Assembly: GCA_049322355.1 (NCBI GenBank)
Contig: JBMORG010000010.1
Location: 124,001 to 188,000, forward strand
Source: 0-14-0-80-60-11 sp049322355
GTDB lineage: Bacteria; Desulfobacterota; Desulfobaccia; Desulfobaccales; 0-14-0-80-60-11
DNA: 64,000 nucleotides
Reading direction: 5' to 3'
Part shown: one piece after another, positions 1 through 8,506 of the stretch
Position numbering within the stretch: position 1 is the first letter of the stretch
Layout of the letters: every line of letters begins with the position of its first letter
Notes under the pieces: model-generated
Told to the model about the DNA's origin: nothing
The model's input: only the letters and a program-made list of their open reading frames with translations
Databases searched by the model: none
Program-made: the position numbers and the translations under genes

Positions 1-32
1 TATCCCCACGTCTTCTAAGCGGTGACGTTTCC

Positions 33-830
33 ATGGAGCGCATGGTGAAAGAAGGCATGTTTTATCGGGCCGGCCACCAAACCCTGGCCTTCATCGACTA
101 CATGGGGGAGTTGTTCCTTTTTTGGGTAGATGCCACCCGCAGCCTGGTGCACCCGCCCTGGTTCATCCGGGAGGTCATCGCCCAGATGTACCACCTGGGA
201 GTGAGGTCCTTCTCCCTGGTGGCGGTGGCCTCATTTTCCGTGGGTCTGGTGTTGGCCATGCAGGGCGTCACGGTTTTAAAAATGTTCGGCGCGGCCAATT
301 ATATTGCCACCAGCGTAGCCTTCACCTTCGTGCGCGGCCTCGGTCCCCTGCTGGCAGGCATCATGCTGGCGGCCCGGGGCGGCGCCGGCATGGGCGCGGA
401 ACTTGGTTCCATGCGGGTGACCCACCAGATCGACGCCCTCACTGTCAGCGCCGTCAATCCCATAAAATACCTGGTGGTCACCCGGATTGTGGCCTGCATG
501 TTGGTCTTGCCGCTCTTGACCGTGGCCGCCAACCTCATCGGCATCCTGGGAGGCATGGTCATCGGCGTGACCCAGGTGGGTATAACCGCCACCTATTACT
601 ATACCCTGACCGTCAAATATCTCACGCTGAAGGATGTTCTGCCGGGGATCGGCAAAACCATCATCTTCGGCATGATTGTGGGCGTGGTGTCCTGCTTCCA
701 CGGCTATAACACGGAGCATGGCACCTTCGGGGTGGGCCAGGCCACCAAGACCTCAGTAGTGGCCTCCATTCTCTTGATTCTGATTGCCGATGTCTTTCTC
801 ACCAAGCTCACCTTACTTCTCTGGCCCTGA
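33..830 (+). CDS. mlaE: MlaE-family lipid ABC transporter permease
   Basis: Inner-membrane permease of a phospholipid/organic-solvent-resistance transporter. The 265-residue product is strongly hydrophobic with about five or six membrane spans. It has the conserved core of the MlaE/YrbE family: a GLGPLLAGIMLAARGGAGMGAELG stretch in its middle (about residues 100-125) and the following MRVTHQIDAL segment. It is followed by the matching ATPase and MCE genes, which makes the assignment firm. The ATG at 33 is the first in frame, but the frame stays open to the left edge and no clear ribosome site precedes it, so the true start could lie outside the window. Confidence 0.9.
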   Translation: MERMVKEGMFYRAGHQTLAFIDYMGELFLFWVDATRSLVHPPWFIREVIAQMYHLGVRSFSLVAVASFSVGLVLAMQGVTVLKMFGAANYIATSVAFTFVRGLGPLLAGIMLAARGGAGMGAELGSMRVTHQIDALTVSAVNPIKYLVVTRIVACMLVLPLLTVAANLIGILGGMVIGVTQVGITATYYYTLTVKYLTLKDVLPGIGKTIIFGMIVGVVSCFHGYNTEHGTFGVGQATKTSVVASILLILIADVFLTKLTLLLWP

Positions 831-852
831 GTCACCACAAGTGGCTGTCAGT

Positions 853-1623
853 ATGGGTCCAGAGCCCGGCAGACCCCTGATTTCTTTCCGGGGGATTTAT
901 AAAGCTTTTGGGGATAACCAGGTTCTCAACGGAGTGGACCTGGATATCTATCCGGGGGAGATCATGGCGGTTATGGGCCGCAGCGGCTCAGGCAAGACCG
1001 TGTTGACCAGTATGCTCGTGGGACTGAATTTTCCGGATGCCGGCAGCATTAAAGTGGAGGGAATGGAAATCACCGAGTATGTCACCGATGCCGATTGGCA
1101 TGACTTGCGGCTGAAAACCGGCTACCTCTTCCAGGGCTCGGCGCTGTATGATTCCATGACCGTAGGGGAAAATGTGGCCTTTCCCATGGTGCAACACACT
1201 GATTGGGGGGAAGCGGAGATCGAGCGCCGGGTAGCGGAGAAATTGGAAAAAGTCGGGCTGGCCGGAGTGGAGCCCCTGGAACCTGCGGCCCTCTCGGGGG
1301 GCATGCAGCGCCGGGCCGCCCTGGCCCGCAGTCTGGCCCTGGACCCCCAGATCATCATTTATGATGAGCCCACCGCCGGGCTGGACCCCATCACCGGGGA
1401 CGAGATCGGACAACTGATGCTGACTTTGCAGAAGGCCCTGAAAGTCACCTCCGTGGTCGTTACCCATGATCTGCGTCTGGCTGAACTGGTGTCGGACCGG
1501 TTGGCGCTTCTCGATGACGGCCGGTGGGCCTTTCAGGGGACTTTTGATGAATTTTTGCACTCCTCCCATCCGGAGGTCTTGCGCTTTCTCCACCGCCGGC
1601 ACCAGAGGGAAACACCCCCATGA
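853..1623 (+). CDS. mlaF: MlaF-family ABC transporter ATPase
   Basis: ATPase that powers the MlaE permease from the cytoplasm. Walker A (GRSGSGKT), the signature ALSGGMQRR and Walker B (IIIYDEPTAGLDP) followed by the VVTHD switch are all present. I chose the ATG at 853 because the homologous region (PLISFRGIYKAFG) begins just after it; an ATG at 784 is also in frame but its extra 23 residues read through the 3' end of mlaE and look non-coding. A GTG at 841 is another option. The stop overlaps the start of the MCE gene by four bases (ATGA), a sign of translational coupling. Confidence 0.92.
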   Translation: MGPEPGRPLISFRGIYKAFGDNQVLNGVDLDIYPGEIMAVMGRSGSGKTVLTSMLVGLNFPDAGSIKVEGMEITEYVTDADWHDLRLKTGYLFQGSALYDSMTVGENVAFPMVQHTDWGEAEIERRVAEKLEKVGLAGVEPLEPAALSGGMQRRAALARSLALDPQIIIYDEPTAGLDPITGDEIGQLMLTLQKALKVTSVVVTHDLRLAELVSDRLALLDDGRWAFQGTFDEFLHSSHPEVLRFLHRRHQRETPP

Positions 1624-2633
1624 TTACTCGCAAATATGAAACCATCGTCGGGATTTTTGTGGTGGCCTCGCTGGCGGCCCTCCTGGTCATGGTGGTGATC
1701 GTGGCCCAGCAAGAGGGACTCTTTCAGGAATATATCAAATACCGGGCCATCTTTAAGAATGTCAGCGGCCTCAAGACCGGCTCCGAGGTTCATCTGGCCG
1801 GGGTCACGGTAGGCAATGTCACCGATACTATCATCGCCCCTGACGGTAACATCGTGGTCACCTTCCAGGTGATCAAAAAGTATAGCGACCGGATTCGCCA
1901 GGATTCCAAGGCCACCATCGCTTTCATGGGTTTGCTGGGGGAAAAGAGCTTGGACCTGACCCCTGGTTCCCTCGATAAAGCGCCCATTCCCCCTGAGGGC
2001 ATCGTGGCGTCCATAGAGCCGTTGGATATCACTCAGATTGTGGCCCAGGCGGCCCCCAGCCTGCAGGACCTCCAAAAAGTCATCAACAACCTGGCGGGTC
2101 TTACCCAAGGCCTGGCAGAACCGGATAGCGAATTCGGACAAATTGTCACTTCTTTTAAAGATATTGCCCAAAAGATCAATAAGGGCAAGGGCAGCCTGGG
2201 GAAATTGGTCAATGATGACCAGCTTTACCGGGATACCGCGGATACCATGAAGCAAGTGCGGACATTCATCGATGACGTGGTCAAAGGCAAGGGCCTGTTC
2301 GGCACCCTGGTGAATGACCCGGCCTTTAGAGAGCAGGCCATCAAGACCATGGGGGAGGTGCAGAGCTCATTTGCCAATCTCAATAAGATCACGGTGGACC
2401 TGAAGGACGCGGCGGCCCGCCTGCCCGATATGGCTAAAAAATTGGAGCGCTTTGTGGTGAACCTGGACCGGGCCGGGCAGGGCCTGCCGGGATTTGTGAC
2501 CCAGGGTGAAGCGGCCTTCGGGGAGGCCGGCACCACGCTCAAGGCGGCCCAAAAATCCTGGCTGCTGCGCCGTCACGTGCCCCAACCCCAGGAACACACC
2601 ATCCGGATGGATGCCGAACCGGGAAAGGATTAG
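1620..2633 (+). CDS. mlaD: MlaD/MCE-domain lipid-binding protein
   Basis: Substrate-binding component of the Mla-type transporter, anchored in the inner membrane and reaching into the periplasm. One N-terminal membrane helix (about residues 8-28, rich in V/A/L) is followed by the MCE domain (about 35-115, including VSGLKTGSEVHLAGVTVG). A long mostly helical C-terminal region has repeated GSLGKLVNDDQLY / GLFGTLVNDPAF motifs and heptad-like segments, as in other long MCE proteins that build a periplasmic tube. Its 337 residues exceed the roughly 180 of E. coli MlaD. The start overlaps mlaF by four bases. The gene order is permease-ATPase-MCE. Confidence 0.9.
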   Translation: MITRKYETIVGIFVVASLAALLVMVVIVAQQEGLFQEYIKYRAIFKNVSGLKTGSEVHLAGVTVGNVTDTIIAPDGNIVVTFQVIKKYSDRIRQDSKATIAFMGLLGEKSLDLTPGSLDKAPIPPEGIVASIEPLDITQIVAQAAPSLQDLQKVINNLAGLTQGLAEPDSEFGQIVTSFKDIAQKINKGKGSLGKLVNDDQLYRDTADTMKQVRTFIDDVVKGKGLFGTLVNDPAFREQAIKTMGEVQSSFANLNKITVDLKDAAARLPDMAKKLERFVVNLDRAGQGLPGFVTQGEAAFGEAGTTLKAAQKSWLLRRHVPQPQEHTIRMDAEPGKD

Positions 2634-2635
2634 AC

Positions 2636-3487
2636 GTGCACTTGCGATGGCATTGGCTGTTGGTGCTGGTAATTGCGGCGGGCTGTGGCGGCCCCGCCAA
2701 GACCACGGTGGACCTGAAAGGCCAGGCCATCTCCCTCAACGAATCGGGATATCTCTATTACCGCCAGAGCCGCTGGGAACTGGCCAAAAGCAAATTTGAG
2801 CAAGCCCTCACCTACAACCGCCTCATCGACCGCAGGTCCGGCATCGCCTCCAACCTTAACAACCTGGGGGTCATCGCCCAGGAACAGGGGGATCTAGACC
2901 AGGCCGCTACCTATTTTCAGGAAGCCCTGGCCGTTAATCGAGCGCTTCATACCCCCGAAGGCATCTCCGAGACCCTGAACAATCTGGGTCTGGCATATCA
3001 ATCCCAAGGCCGGCTGCGGGAGGCCGAGGCCGCCTACCTGGAGGCCCTGGATAACGCCCGCCAACTGCCCCCGGGGCCGCTTTTGGCCCTGTCCCTTACC
3101 CACTTGGGAGATGTAGCCCGGGCCCGCCAGGATTACATGTTGGCCCTGAACTATTACCACCAGGCCCTCAAGGCCGATGAAGGCGGCAAAGACCGGCGGG
3201 GGCGGGCCATGCGGGCAGAACGTCTGGGCCGGACCTTTCTGGACCTGAAGGATTATGATCGGGCCACCCTGTACCTGAAGCAAGCCCTGGAAGACTTCCG
3301 CAGCCTCCAGGACACCGACGGCATCGCCGCCGTGCTCAAGTCTATGACGCTCGTGGCCCTGGCCCGGGGCGACCACAAGCAAGCCCGGCTTAACGCGGCC
3401 TTGCTCCTGGGGATCTATCAGGCCCGGGGCCAGGAGCAGGCCGCCCGGGAACTGGAGGCGCTCCTGCAACGGGCCGGGGGGAGCTAA
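2636..3487 (+). CDS. TPR-repeat lipoprotein linked to the Mla operon
   Basis: Predicted lipoprotein of 283 residues. The GTG at 2636 follows the mlaD stop by two bases and gives a signal peptide ending in a lipobox-like VIAAGC, so the Cys near residue 17 would be lipidated. The rest is six tetratricopeptide units, each of the form xxLGxxxxxxGxxxxAxxxxxxAL (clear in NLNNLGVIAQEQGDLDQAA and TLNNLGLAYQSQGRLREAE). TPR arrays bind proteins; its place at the end of the mla operon suggests a periplasmic scaffold for the transporter. That role is inference from context. Many Mla-like operons carry a different auxiliary lipoprotein at this position. Confidence 0.8.
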   Translation: MHLRWHWLLVLVIAAGCGGPAKTTVDLKGQAISLNESGYLYYRQSRWELAKSKFEQALTYNRLIDRRSGIASNLNNLGVIAQEQGDLDQAATYFQEALAVNRALHTPEGISETLNNLGLAYQSQGRLREAEAAYLEALDNARQLPPGPLLALSLTHLGDVARARQDYMLALNYYHQALKADEGGKDRRGRAMRAERLGRTFLDLKDYDRATLYLKQALEDFRSLQDTDGIAAVLKSMTLVALARGDHKQARLNAALLLGIYQARGQEQAARELEALLQRAGGS

Positions 3488-3574
3488 GGCCCCGGGCTAA
3501 TTCCCCTTTCCCACATCTCCCTGTCCTTGGGCTGACATTGCGCCAGACAATGTTTACGTTATAAATAATGAACT

Positions 3575-3709
3575 CACAAAAAGTCATTTTCCCCTCCCCA
3601 GGTGGGAGGGGATTAAGGGGAGGGGGTTGATACCTGGTCAAAGATGCGAATTTTTTCACCCCCACCCTAGCCCTCCCCCATCAAGGGGGAGGAAATTATT
3701 GACTTTTGC
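3575..3709. repeat. MITE-like C/G-rich palindromic element
   Basis: This lies in the 355-base gap between the TPR lipoprotein and the DedA gene. The left end (ACAAAAAGTCATTTTCCCC) is an imperfect inverted copy of the right end (GGAGGAAATTATTGACTTTTG). Inside are two C/G-rich palindromes, CCCCTCCC...GGGAGGGG and CCCTCCCCC...GGGGGAGG. No reading frame in it looks coding. Elements with similar cores occur at 26636, 29864, 43155 and about 50802. The rest of the gap shows nothing further. Confidence 0.6.
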
Positions 3710-3842
3710 GAAATTATTAATGTTAAGAAGTTGCAGTAAAAAAATGAATATGCATACCATTCTGAACGAAGCAAAGCGGAGTGAAGAATCTCTCCGACTC
3801 GAGCTTCCCCAAGTTATTTCCTGTTAAGCTGCGGAAAAGGGC

Positions 3843-4436
3843 ATGATATCCGCCCACCTCCACTGGATCGAGACTTACGGCTACCTGGGGGTGTTCGCCT
3901 CGCTCATGTTAGGGGTGTTCGGTCTGCCCGTCCCGGATGAAACCATCCTGACTTTTACCGGCTATTTGGTCTTCAAAGGATACTTCCACCCGGTCCCTGT
4001 TCTCCTGACAGCCTTCCTGGGCAGCATCTGCGGCATTACCTTGACCTACCTGCTGGGGCGCACCCTGGGCCTGTCATTGCTGGAGAAATACGGCAGATAC
4101 CTCCACGTCACCCCTGAGAGATTGGCCCAGGCCCATCAATGGTTTGAGAAATATGGCACCTGGAGTCTCTTCGGAGGGTATTTCCTGCCGGGAGTGCGGC
4201 ATTTGACCGCCTTTTCCGCCGGAGTATCCGGCCTGGAGTACCGGCGTTTTGCCCCTTTTGCTTACTCCGGTGGCTTTCTTTGGGTCGCCGCCTTTTTGTC
4301 TCTGGGTTACTTCGTAGGGGAAGAGTGGCGCAAGGTCATACCCCAGGTGCATTCTTACCTGTTGATGCTGGTGGCAGGCTTCTTCGTGCTGGGGGCCGCA
4401 ATTTTTCTGGTTTATAAGATTCGGAAAGTCCTGTAG
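3843..4436 (+). CDS. DedA/SNARE-associated family membrane protein
   Basis: Polytopic inner-membrane protein of 197 residues with the features of the DedA superfamily: an N-terminal YLGVFASLMLGVFGLPVPDE segment with acidic D/E after the first hydrophobic stretch, a G-rich reentrant region (LGSICGITLTYLLGR), and the conserved F-G-x-Y/R block (LFGGYFLPGVRHLTAFSAG). E. coli DedA proteins are needed for membrane potential and envelope integrity, and relatives flip undecaprenyl phosphate or phosphatidylethanolamine; which of these applies here cannot be read from the sequence. The ATG at 3843 is the first good start. It converges on the cytochrome gene at 4484. Confidence 0.85.
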   Translation: MISAHLHWIETYGYLGVFASLMLGVFGLPVPDETILTFTGYLVFKGYFHPVPVLLTAFLGSICGITLTYLLGRTLGLSLLEKYGRYLHVTPERLAQAHQWFEKYGTWSLFGGYFLPGVRHLTAFSAGVSGLEYRRFAPFAYSGGFLWVAAFLSLGYFVGEEWRKVIPQVHSYLLMLVAGFFVLGAAIFLVYKIRKVL

Positions 4437-4459
4437 GGGCGGGTTTTAAACCCGCCCCT
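4435..4459. terminator. Bidirectional hairpin between convergent genes
   Basis: A perfect inverted repeat with 12-bp arms (AGGGGCGGGTTT and its complement) begins inside the DedA stop codon and ends 25 bases before the 3' end of the convergent cytochrome gene. There is only a short T run (CTTTT) nearby. The arms resemble the GTAGGGGCGG repeat family seen elsewhere in the window, so this may be a repeat copy serving as a terminator. Confidence 0.5.
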
Positions 4460-4483
4460 GCAGCTTTTGCCCCCATAGTGCGC

Positions 4484-5914
4484 TTACAACGCCCGCATAA
4501 AGGCCACCAGGGACTTCTTTTCCTGGTCGGTCAGTTTCAGGCCCTGGACCAGGTTGAAGAATTCCACCGTGTCCTCCAGGGTCAGGAGGCGGCCATCGTG
4601 CAGATACGTGGGTGAGTCTTTAATGCCCCGCAACGGAAAGGTCTTGATGGGGCCGTCCATGTTGGCCATGCGGCCGTTCACCATCTGGGGCTTGAAAAAG
4701 CGCTCGGTTTTCAGGTTGTGCATCAGGTTGTCGGTATAGTAAGGGGGCTGATGGCAGGCGGCGCATTGGGCTTTGCCGAAGAAAATCTCCTGGCCCTTCA
4801 TTTCCTCGGCAGTGGCCTTCGCGGGGTCCAGTTTGCCGTAGATATTGAGTTTAGGGGCCGGGGGGAAGTCCAGGATTTCCTGGAACTCCGCCATGAAGTG
4901 TACCTGGCTGCCCCGCTCCAGGATATTCACCCCTTTCTTGGTGGCAATCACCGGATCGCCGTCGAAGTAGGCCGCCCGCTGCTCAAATTCGGTGAAGTCC
5001 TCCACTGTCTTCAAGGCCCGCTGGGAGCCGAAGAGCCGCTGAATGTTTACACCCCTCAGGGGCGGGGTGTCAATGCGGTGGCGGAACTCCTGGGGCCGGA
5101 TATCCCCCACCAGGTGGGTGGAGGCGTTGGTGTGGCCGTTGACATGGCAGTCGAAGCAGGTCACGCCCCGGCTGGGCAGCTCCGAGCGCCGGTCTTCCGT
5201 CTGGTTGAACTGCTGCTGGGGAAAGGGGGTGACCAATAGCCGCAGCCCTTCAATCTGCTTGGGGTTCAAGACGCCATTAAACAGCTCATAGTAGTTCATG
5301 ATGGTCACCAGCTTCCCCTGGGACACATCCCCCAGGTCAGGCCGGGTAGTGAGAAAGATGGGAGGCGGGAATTCGGGGAGGAAGTGATCCGGCAGGTCAA
5401 AATCCAGATCGAATCGGGTCAGGTCCCGGCCTTCCTGTTTCTTGATCTCTTCGATGTGGAACTTAGGAAAGACCATCCCCCCTTCATTATGGTTCGGATG
5501 GGGCAGGGGTAAAAACCCCGCCGGCCACAGCCCCTTTGCCTTGATATCCTCCGGGCTCATGGCCGCCAGTTTTTCCCAGGTCATCCCCGATGGCAGCTTG
5601 ACGCGCACGCCCTCCTGGATGGGCTTGCCCCGGGTCATGGTGACCCCTTTGGCAGGCCGGTCGCTCAAATCATAACGTTTTTCCAGCAGTTCCTTCTGTC
5701 GGGCCATGACCTTGTCTTTTTCTCCCTTCATGCGGGCCATGGTGGTGGCAAAAGGTTCGGTGATTTTTACCGGCGCGTAGCTGGACGCTTGCTCTTTGGG
5801 ATCGGCGGCTTTCGCCTCTTTGGACCCCCAGAAAGACCCCAGGCCCAAAACGAGGCTAATCCCAAGGATTAGCGGCACCAGCAGCCATTTTAACTTTGTT
5901 ATGGAATGTTTCAT
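4484..5914 (-). CDS. Secreted di-haem cytochrome c peroxidase-like protein
   Basis: Periplasmic di-haem c-type cytochrome of 476 residues. A cleavable signal peptide (basic start, LLVPLILGISLVLGLGSF, cleavage near AKA at about residue 36) is followed by a helical linker and two CxxCH haem sites: CFDCH at about 253-257 and CAACH at about 384-388. The segment after the second haem (LRGIKDSPTYLHDGRLLTLE DTVEFFN) matches the C-terminal part of the bacterial cytochrome c peroxidase/MauG superfamily. An AAGAGGAG ribosome site sits seven bases before the ATG. The usual substrate is hydrogen peroxide, but the superfamily also holds oxygenases and maturation enzymes, so the substrate is open. It is monocistronic. 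Confidence 0.8.
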   Translation of the reverse strand: MKHSITKLKWLLVPLILGISLVLGLGSFWGSKEAKAADPKEQASSYAPVKITEPFATTMARMKGEKDKVMARQKELLEKRYDLSDRPAKGVTMTRGKPIQEGVRVKLPSGMTWEKLAAMSPEDIKAKGLWPAGFLPLPHPNHNEGGMVFPKFHIEEIKKQEGRDLTRFDLDFDLPDHFLPEFPPPIFLTTRPDLGDVSQGKLVTIMNYYELFNGVLNPKQIEGLRLLVTPFPQQQFNQTEDRRSELPSRGVTCFDCHVNGHTNASTHLVGDIRPQEFRHRIDTPPLRGVNIQRLFGSQRALKTVEDFTEFEQRAAYFDGDPVIATKKGVNILERGSQVHFMAEFQEILDFPPAPKLNIYGKLDPAKATAEEMKGQEIFFGKAQCAACHQPPYYTDNLMHNLKTERFFKPQMVNGRMANMDGPIKTFPLRGIKDSPTYLHDGRLLTLEDTVEFFNLVQGLKLTDQEKKSLVAFMRAL

Positions 5915-6353
5915 GGCCGATCTCCTCTTAACAGTATTTGCCCCGGTTTATGTGGTAATTGTGTGGCGTAGGTTAGTTTGGGCCTCGGAGGTTAACCTGA
6001 ACCTTCGGGGAGGTACAGCCGAAACTTATAAAAAATATATAAGCCCGGAGAAATCTGAATCGCTTTAATTTTAATCATGGCAGGGCTATATTCAACCATC
6101 TTTTTAAAAATATTGTTCAAAAAGAGAGATTGGAAGTGGGAGGGAGGATATTCAATGGAAGGGTCAGGATGGCCACTGCTCATTATCAGGCGCGGTGGCG
6201 ACGTATCTTAAGAATAAACCTTGTTGACTCTTTATAATCAGGGTCTTACCTTTGCAGGTAAGAGATTTTCGATGACCTCAAGGCGAATAATTGTTTATTG
6301 CTAAAAAATTCTCCTTGACACAAATGTTAAACCTTAGGCAATAATGGTGAGGT
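5915..6353. other. Intergenic region, divergent promoters expected
   Basis: A 439-base AT-rich stretch between two divergent genes. The ribosome site of the cytochrome gene lies at its left edge and a sigma-70-like promoter for the next gene at its right edge. I see no RNA gene, repeat or coding frame between them. Confidence 0.5.
6315..6345 (+). promoter_or_regulatory. Predicted sigma-70 promoter
   Basis: A perfect TTGACA (6315-6320) is followed after 19 bases by AATAAT (6340-6345), or after 17 by a weaker GCAATA. Either would start transcription a few bases before the coding region at 6354/6363, giving an unusually short leader. Confidence 0.4.
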
Positions 6354-7613
6354 TTGGTAATTTTGACGGAGTCCTCTGATTCAACCGCGCCCCTTTGGCG
6401 TTTCATTCGGCTGAATCAATATAGTCGGCCGCCGGAACCGTCCCGGGAAACCGTTCGGAAAGGTATTTTCGGGTTGTGGCATCACCTGGGATGGAGGAAA
6501 AAAACCGAGGAATCTGTTTTTGTAGAAAAAGACCTGAGCCAGGTGCCCCCAGACTTGCTGGATAAAGCTGCTGCTCATCCAGACTGGTCAGCGGCACTGG
6601 CGGCCGTGACCGCGGTGCTGGAATCCTGGCTGGACGCCAAGGTGCCGGGCTCATCCGCCCAAATATTCGTTGGGCCTCCTTATCATGGCACCCCTGAGAT
6701 TTTAACCGCTTGGGCCCAGTCCCGTGGCTGGTCTTCCATTCCGCCGCCGTCGCCGGAGGCGATCCTTAGCGGTGGCGAGACCTGGCTGACCCAGTCGGAT
6801 GAGGGCGATGGGCCGCTGGTGCTGCCTCATCTTGAGCACTGCTTTCTCCGCCATTACGATGGCCTGATTTTGCTCCGCCGCTTGCTGGACCGCATATTTT
6901 CTCATAGTCATCGCTGGCTGGTGGGATGCGATTCCTGGGCTTGGGCTTATTTAAGCAACGCCATCAAAATTGACGCTGTGTTCCCGTCTCCGTTTATTCT
7001 AGAGGGCTTCGACCAGAAACGCCTCAGGCTATGGTTTCAGCAGTTGGCGGCGCAATCGGGGGAGACCACTTTCGTATTCCGCCAGGCCGACAACGGAAAA
7101 TTCATATTGCCGCCGGTGTCAGAAGATGGGTCGGCCGGGGAACAGAACCAGGGGTTTAGTGATTTTCTCAAATATATCGCATCGTTTAGCCTGGGCATCC
7201 CGGGAATTGCCTGGACGGCATGGCGCAGCAGTCTCAGTTTCGTGATTTCAGAGAAGGAAAACGCCGAAAAAGAGAGTGACCAGCAGCCTCAATCGGACGT
7301 GTCTGCTAATCCTGCCTTCCCAATCTGGGTCAAACCTTGGTCCCAACTCAGCTTCCCGAAGATTCCCAGTCAGCGTGCTTCTCATTCGTTGCTGATGGTC
7401 CTCCAGGCCCTTCTCATCCACGGCGGCCTGTGGTCACGGGTTCTCCCGGAACTATTGCCCTTGTCGCCCATCGAGATCATGGAACATCTCTACCTTTTGG
7501 AAGCCGCCGGACTGGTTGAATCGGAGCAGGGATTCTGGCAGGTAACGCCCCTGGGTTATCCGGTTATCAGGAAATCTTTGCAAACTGAGGGGTATCTCAT
7601 AGATGCCGTCTAA
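6354..7613 (+). CDS. Degenerate P-loop protein with C-terminal winged helix
   Basis: I do not recognise a named family. The 419-residue product has an ATPase-like layout with its catalytic motifs eroded: FVGPPYHGTPE (about 105-115) sits where a Walker A would be, but the Lys-Thr/Ser is replaced by Thr-Pro; LVLPHLEH (about 155-162) resembles a Walker B without its Asp; WLVGCDSWAWAYL (about 188-200) resembles a sensor strand. The last 80 residues (SLLMVLQALL...PIEIMEHLYLLEAAGLV...VTPLGYPVI) look like a winged helix-turn-helix. No signal peptide or membrane span is evident. The first in-frame start is TTG 6354; a TTG at 6363 sits ten bases after GGTGAGG and may be the real one. It overlaps the MscS gene by 11 bases, so the two products probably work together. 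Confidence 0.6.
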   Translation: MVILTESSDSTAPLWRFIRLNQYSRPPEPSRETVRKGIFGLWHHLGWRKKTEESVFVEKDLSQVPPDLLDKAAAHPDWSAALAAVTAVLESWLDAKVPGSSAQIFVGPPYHGTPEILTAWAQSRGWSSIPPPSPEAILSGGETWLTQSDEGDGPLVLPHLEHCFLRHYDGLILLRRLLDRIFSHSHRWLVGCDSWAWAYLSNAIKIDAVFPSPFILEGFDQKRLRLWFQQLAAQSGETTFVFRQADNGKFILPPVSEDGSAGEQNQGFSDFLKYIASFSLGIPGIAWTAWRSSLSFVISEKENAEKESDQQPQSDVSANPAFPIWVKPWSQLSFPKIPSQRASHSLLMVLQALLIHGGLWSRVLPELLPLSPIEIMEHLYLLEAAGLVESEQGFWQVTPLGYPVIRKSLQTEGYLIDAV

Positions 7614-8448
7614 TGTTACGGACCCCACCAGATACCAGGTGGGGCAAATTTTCAACAGATTAGACCAGGTAAATTTCAGTCAGATTGCCTTGATTGCCGT
7701 GCTGGCGTGGGCTTCTATATTTGTGGTGGAACGACTGTTACCCTGGATGGCCAAACGTCTGTCCCCCCGTCTGCGCATGTATCTTTTACCTTCCATACCT
7801 GTCATTCGCCTGTTCATTCTGATTATTGCTCTTGCCCTGATTATTCCCATGGTGATTCATACCAGCCTGCAAAATGTCATTGCTATACTGGGTCTTACTG
7901 CAGTGGCCCTGGGGTTTGCTTTCAAGGATTATGTCAGCAGCCTCCTTGCCGGGATCGTTGCCGTATACGAGCGGCCTTACCGGGTCGGAGATTGGGTGAG
8001 CGTTGATGGGGCTTATGGCGAGATTATCTCCATGAACTTGCGGGCCTTCCGCCTGTTTACCTTTGACGACACGGTGGTTACTATTCCACACATCAAAATC
8101 TGGAATAAGAACATCTATAATGCTAATAACGGCAAGCGCAACCTGCTCTGTGTGGCCCATTTTTTTGTAAATCCGAACCATGACGCGGTCCTGGTGCGAC
8201 AGAAACTCTATGATGTCGCCCTGACCAGCCCCTACCTGGATATGGATCATAGGATTCGGGTGATCGTCCAGGAACAGCCCTGGGGCACCCATTATCAACT
8301 TAAGGCCTACCCCCTGGATGGACGCGACCAGTTCCAGTTCATTAGCGATATGACAGTCCGGGGCAAGGCCGCATTGGCCAAAATGGGGGTTGGGCCCGCC
8401 AACGCGGTGCCGGCGGCGGCCACACAGGATTCCATGGGCGAAGCTTGA
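7603..8448 (+). CDS. MscS-family mechanosensitive channel
   Basis: Small-conductance mechanosensitive channel, 281 residues. Three hydrophobic segments (about 26-45, 60-82, 87-130) are followed by the MscS pore helix and beta domain: GLTAVALGFAFKDYVSSLLAG is the G/A-rich pore helix region and YRVGDWVSVDGAYGEI is the typical beta-domain signature. The length matches E. coli MscS (286). Its start codon lies inside the preceding gene, 11 bases before that gene's stop. That coupling to a cytoplasmic pseudo-ATPase is unusual for an osmotic safety valve and hints at regulated gating, which is inference. Confidence 0.88.
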   Translation: MPSNVTDPTRYQVGQIFNRLDQVNFSQIALIAVLAWASIFVVERLLPWMAKRLSPRLRMYLLPSIPVIRLFILIIALALIIPMVIHTSLQNVIAILGLTAVALGFAFKDYVSSLLAGIVAVYERPYRVGDWVSVDGAYGEIISMNLRAFRLFTFDDTVVTIPHIKIWNKNIYNANNGKRNLLCVAHFFVNPNHDAVLVRQKLYDVALTSPYLDMDHRIRVIVQEQPWGTHYQLKAYPLDGRDQFQFISDMTVRGKAALAKMGVGPANAVPAAATQDSMGEA

Positions 8449-8506
8449 AGCAGAGTATGTCGCAATGAAATCGGCTCATTGAAACTCATTTTTCGGAGGT
8501 AACCTC

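Noticed and set aside
784..852. Longer N-terminus for MlaF from ATG 784
   Set aside because: The extra residues read out of frame through the end of mlaE and do not resemble the family start.
3627..3827. A 66-codon frame in the gap before the DedA gene
   Set aside because: It begins in the palindromic element and has no ribosome site or recognisable sequence.
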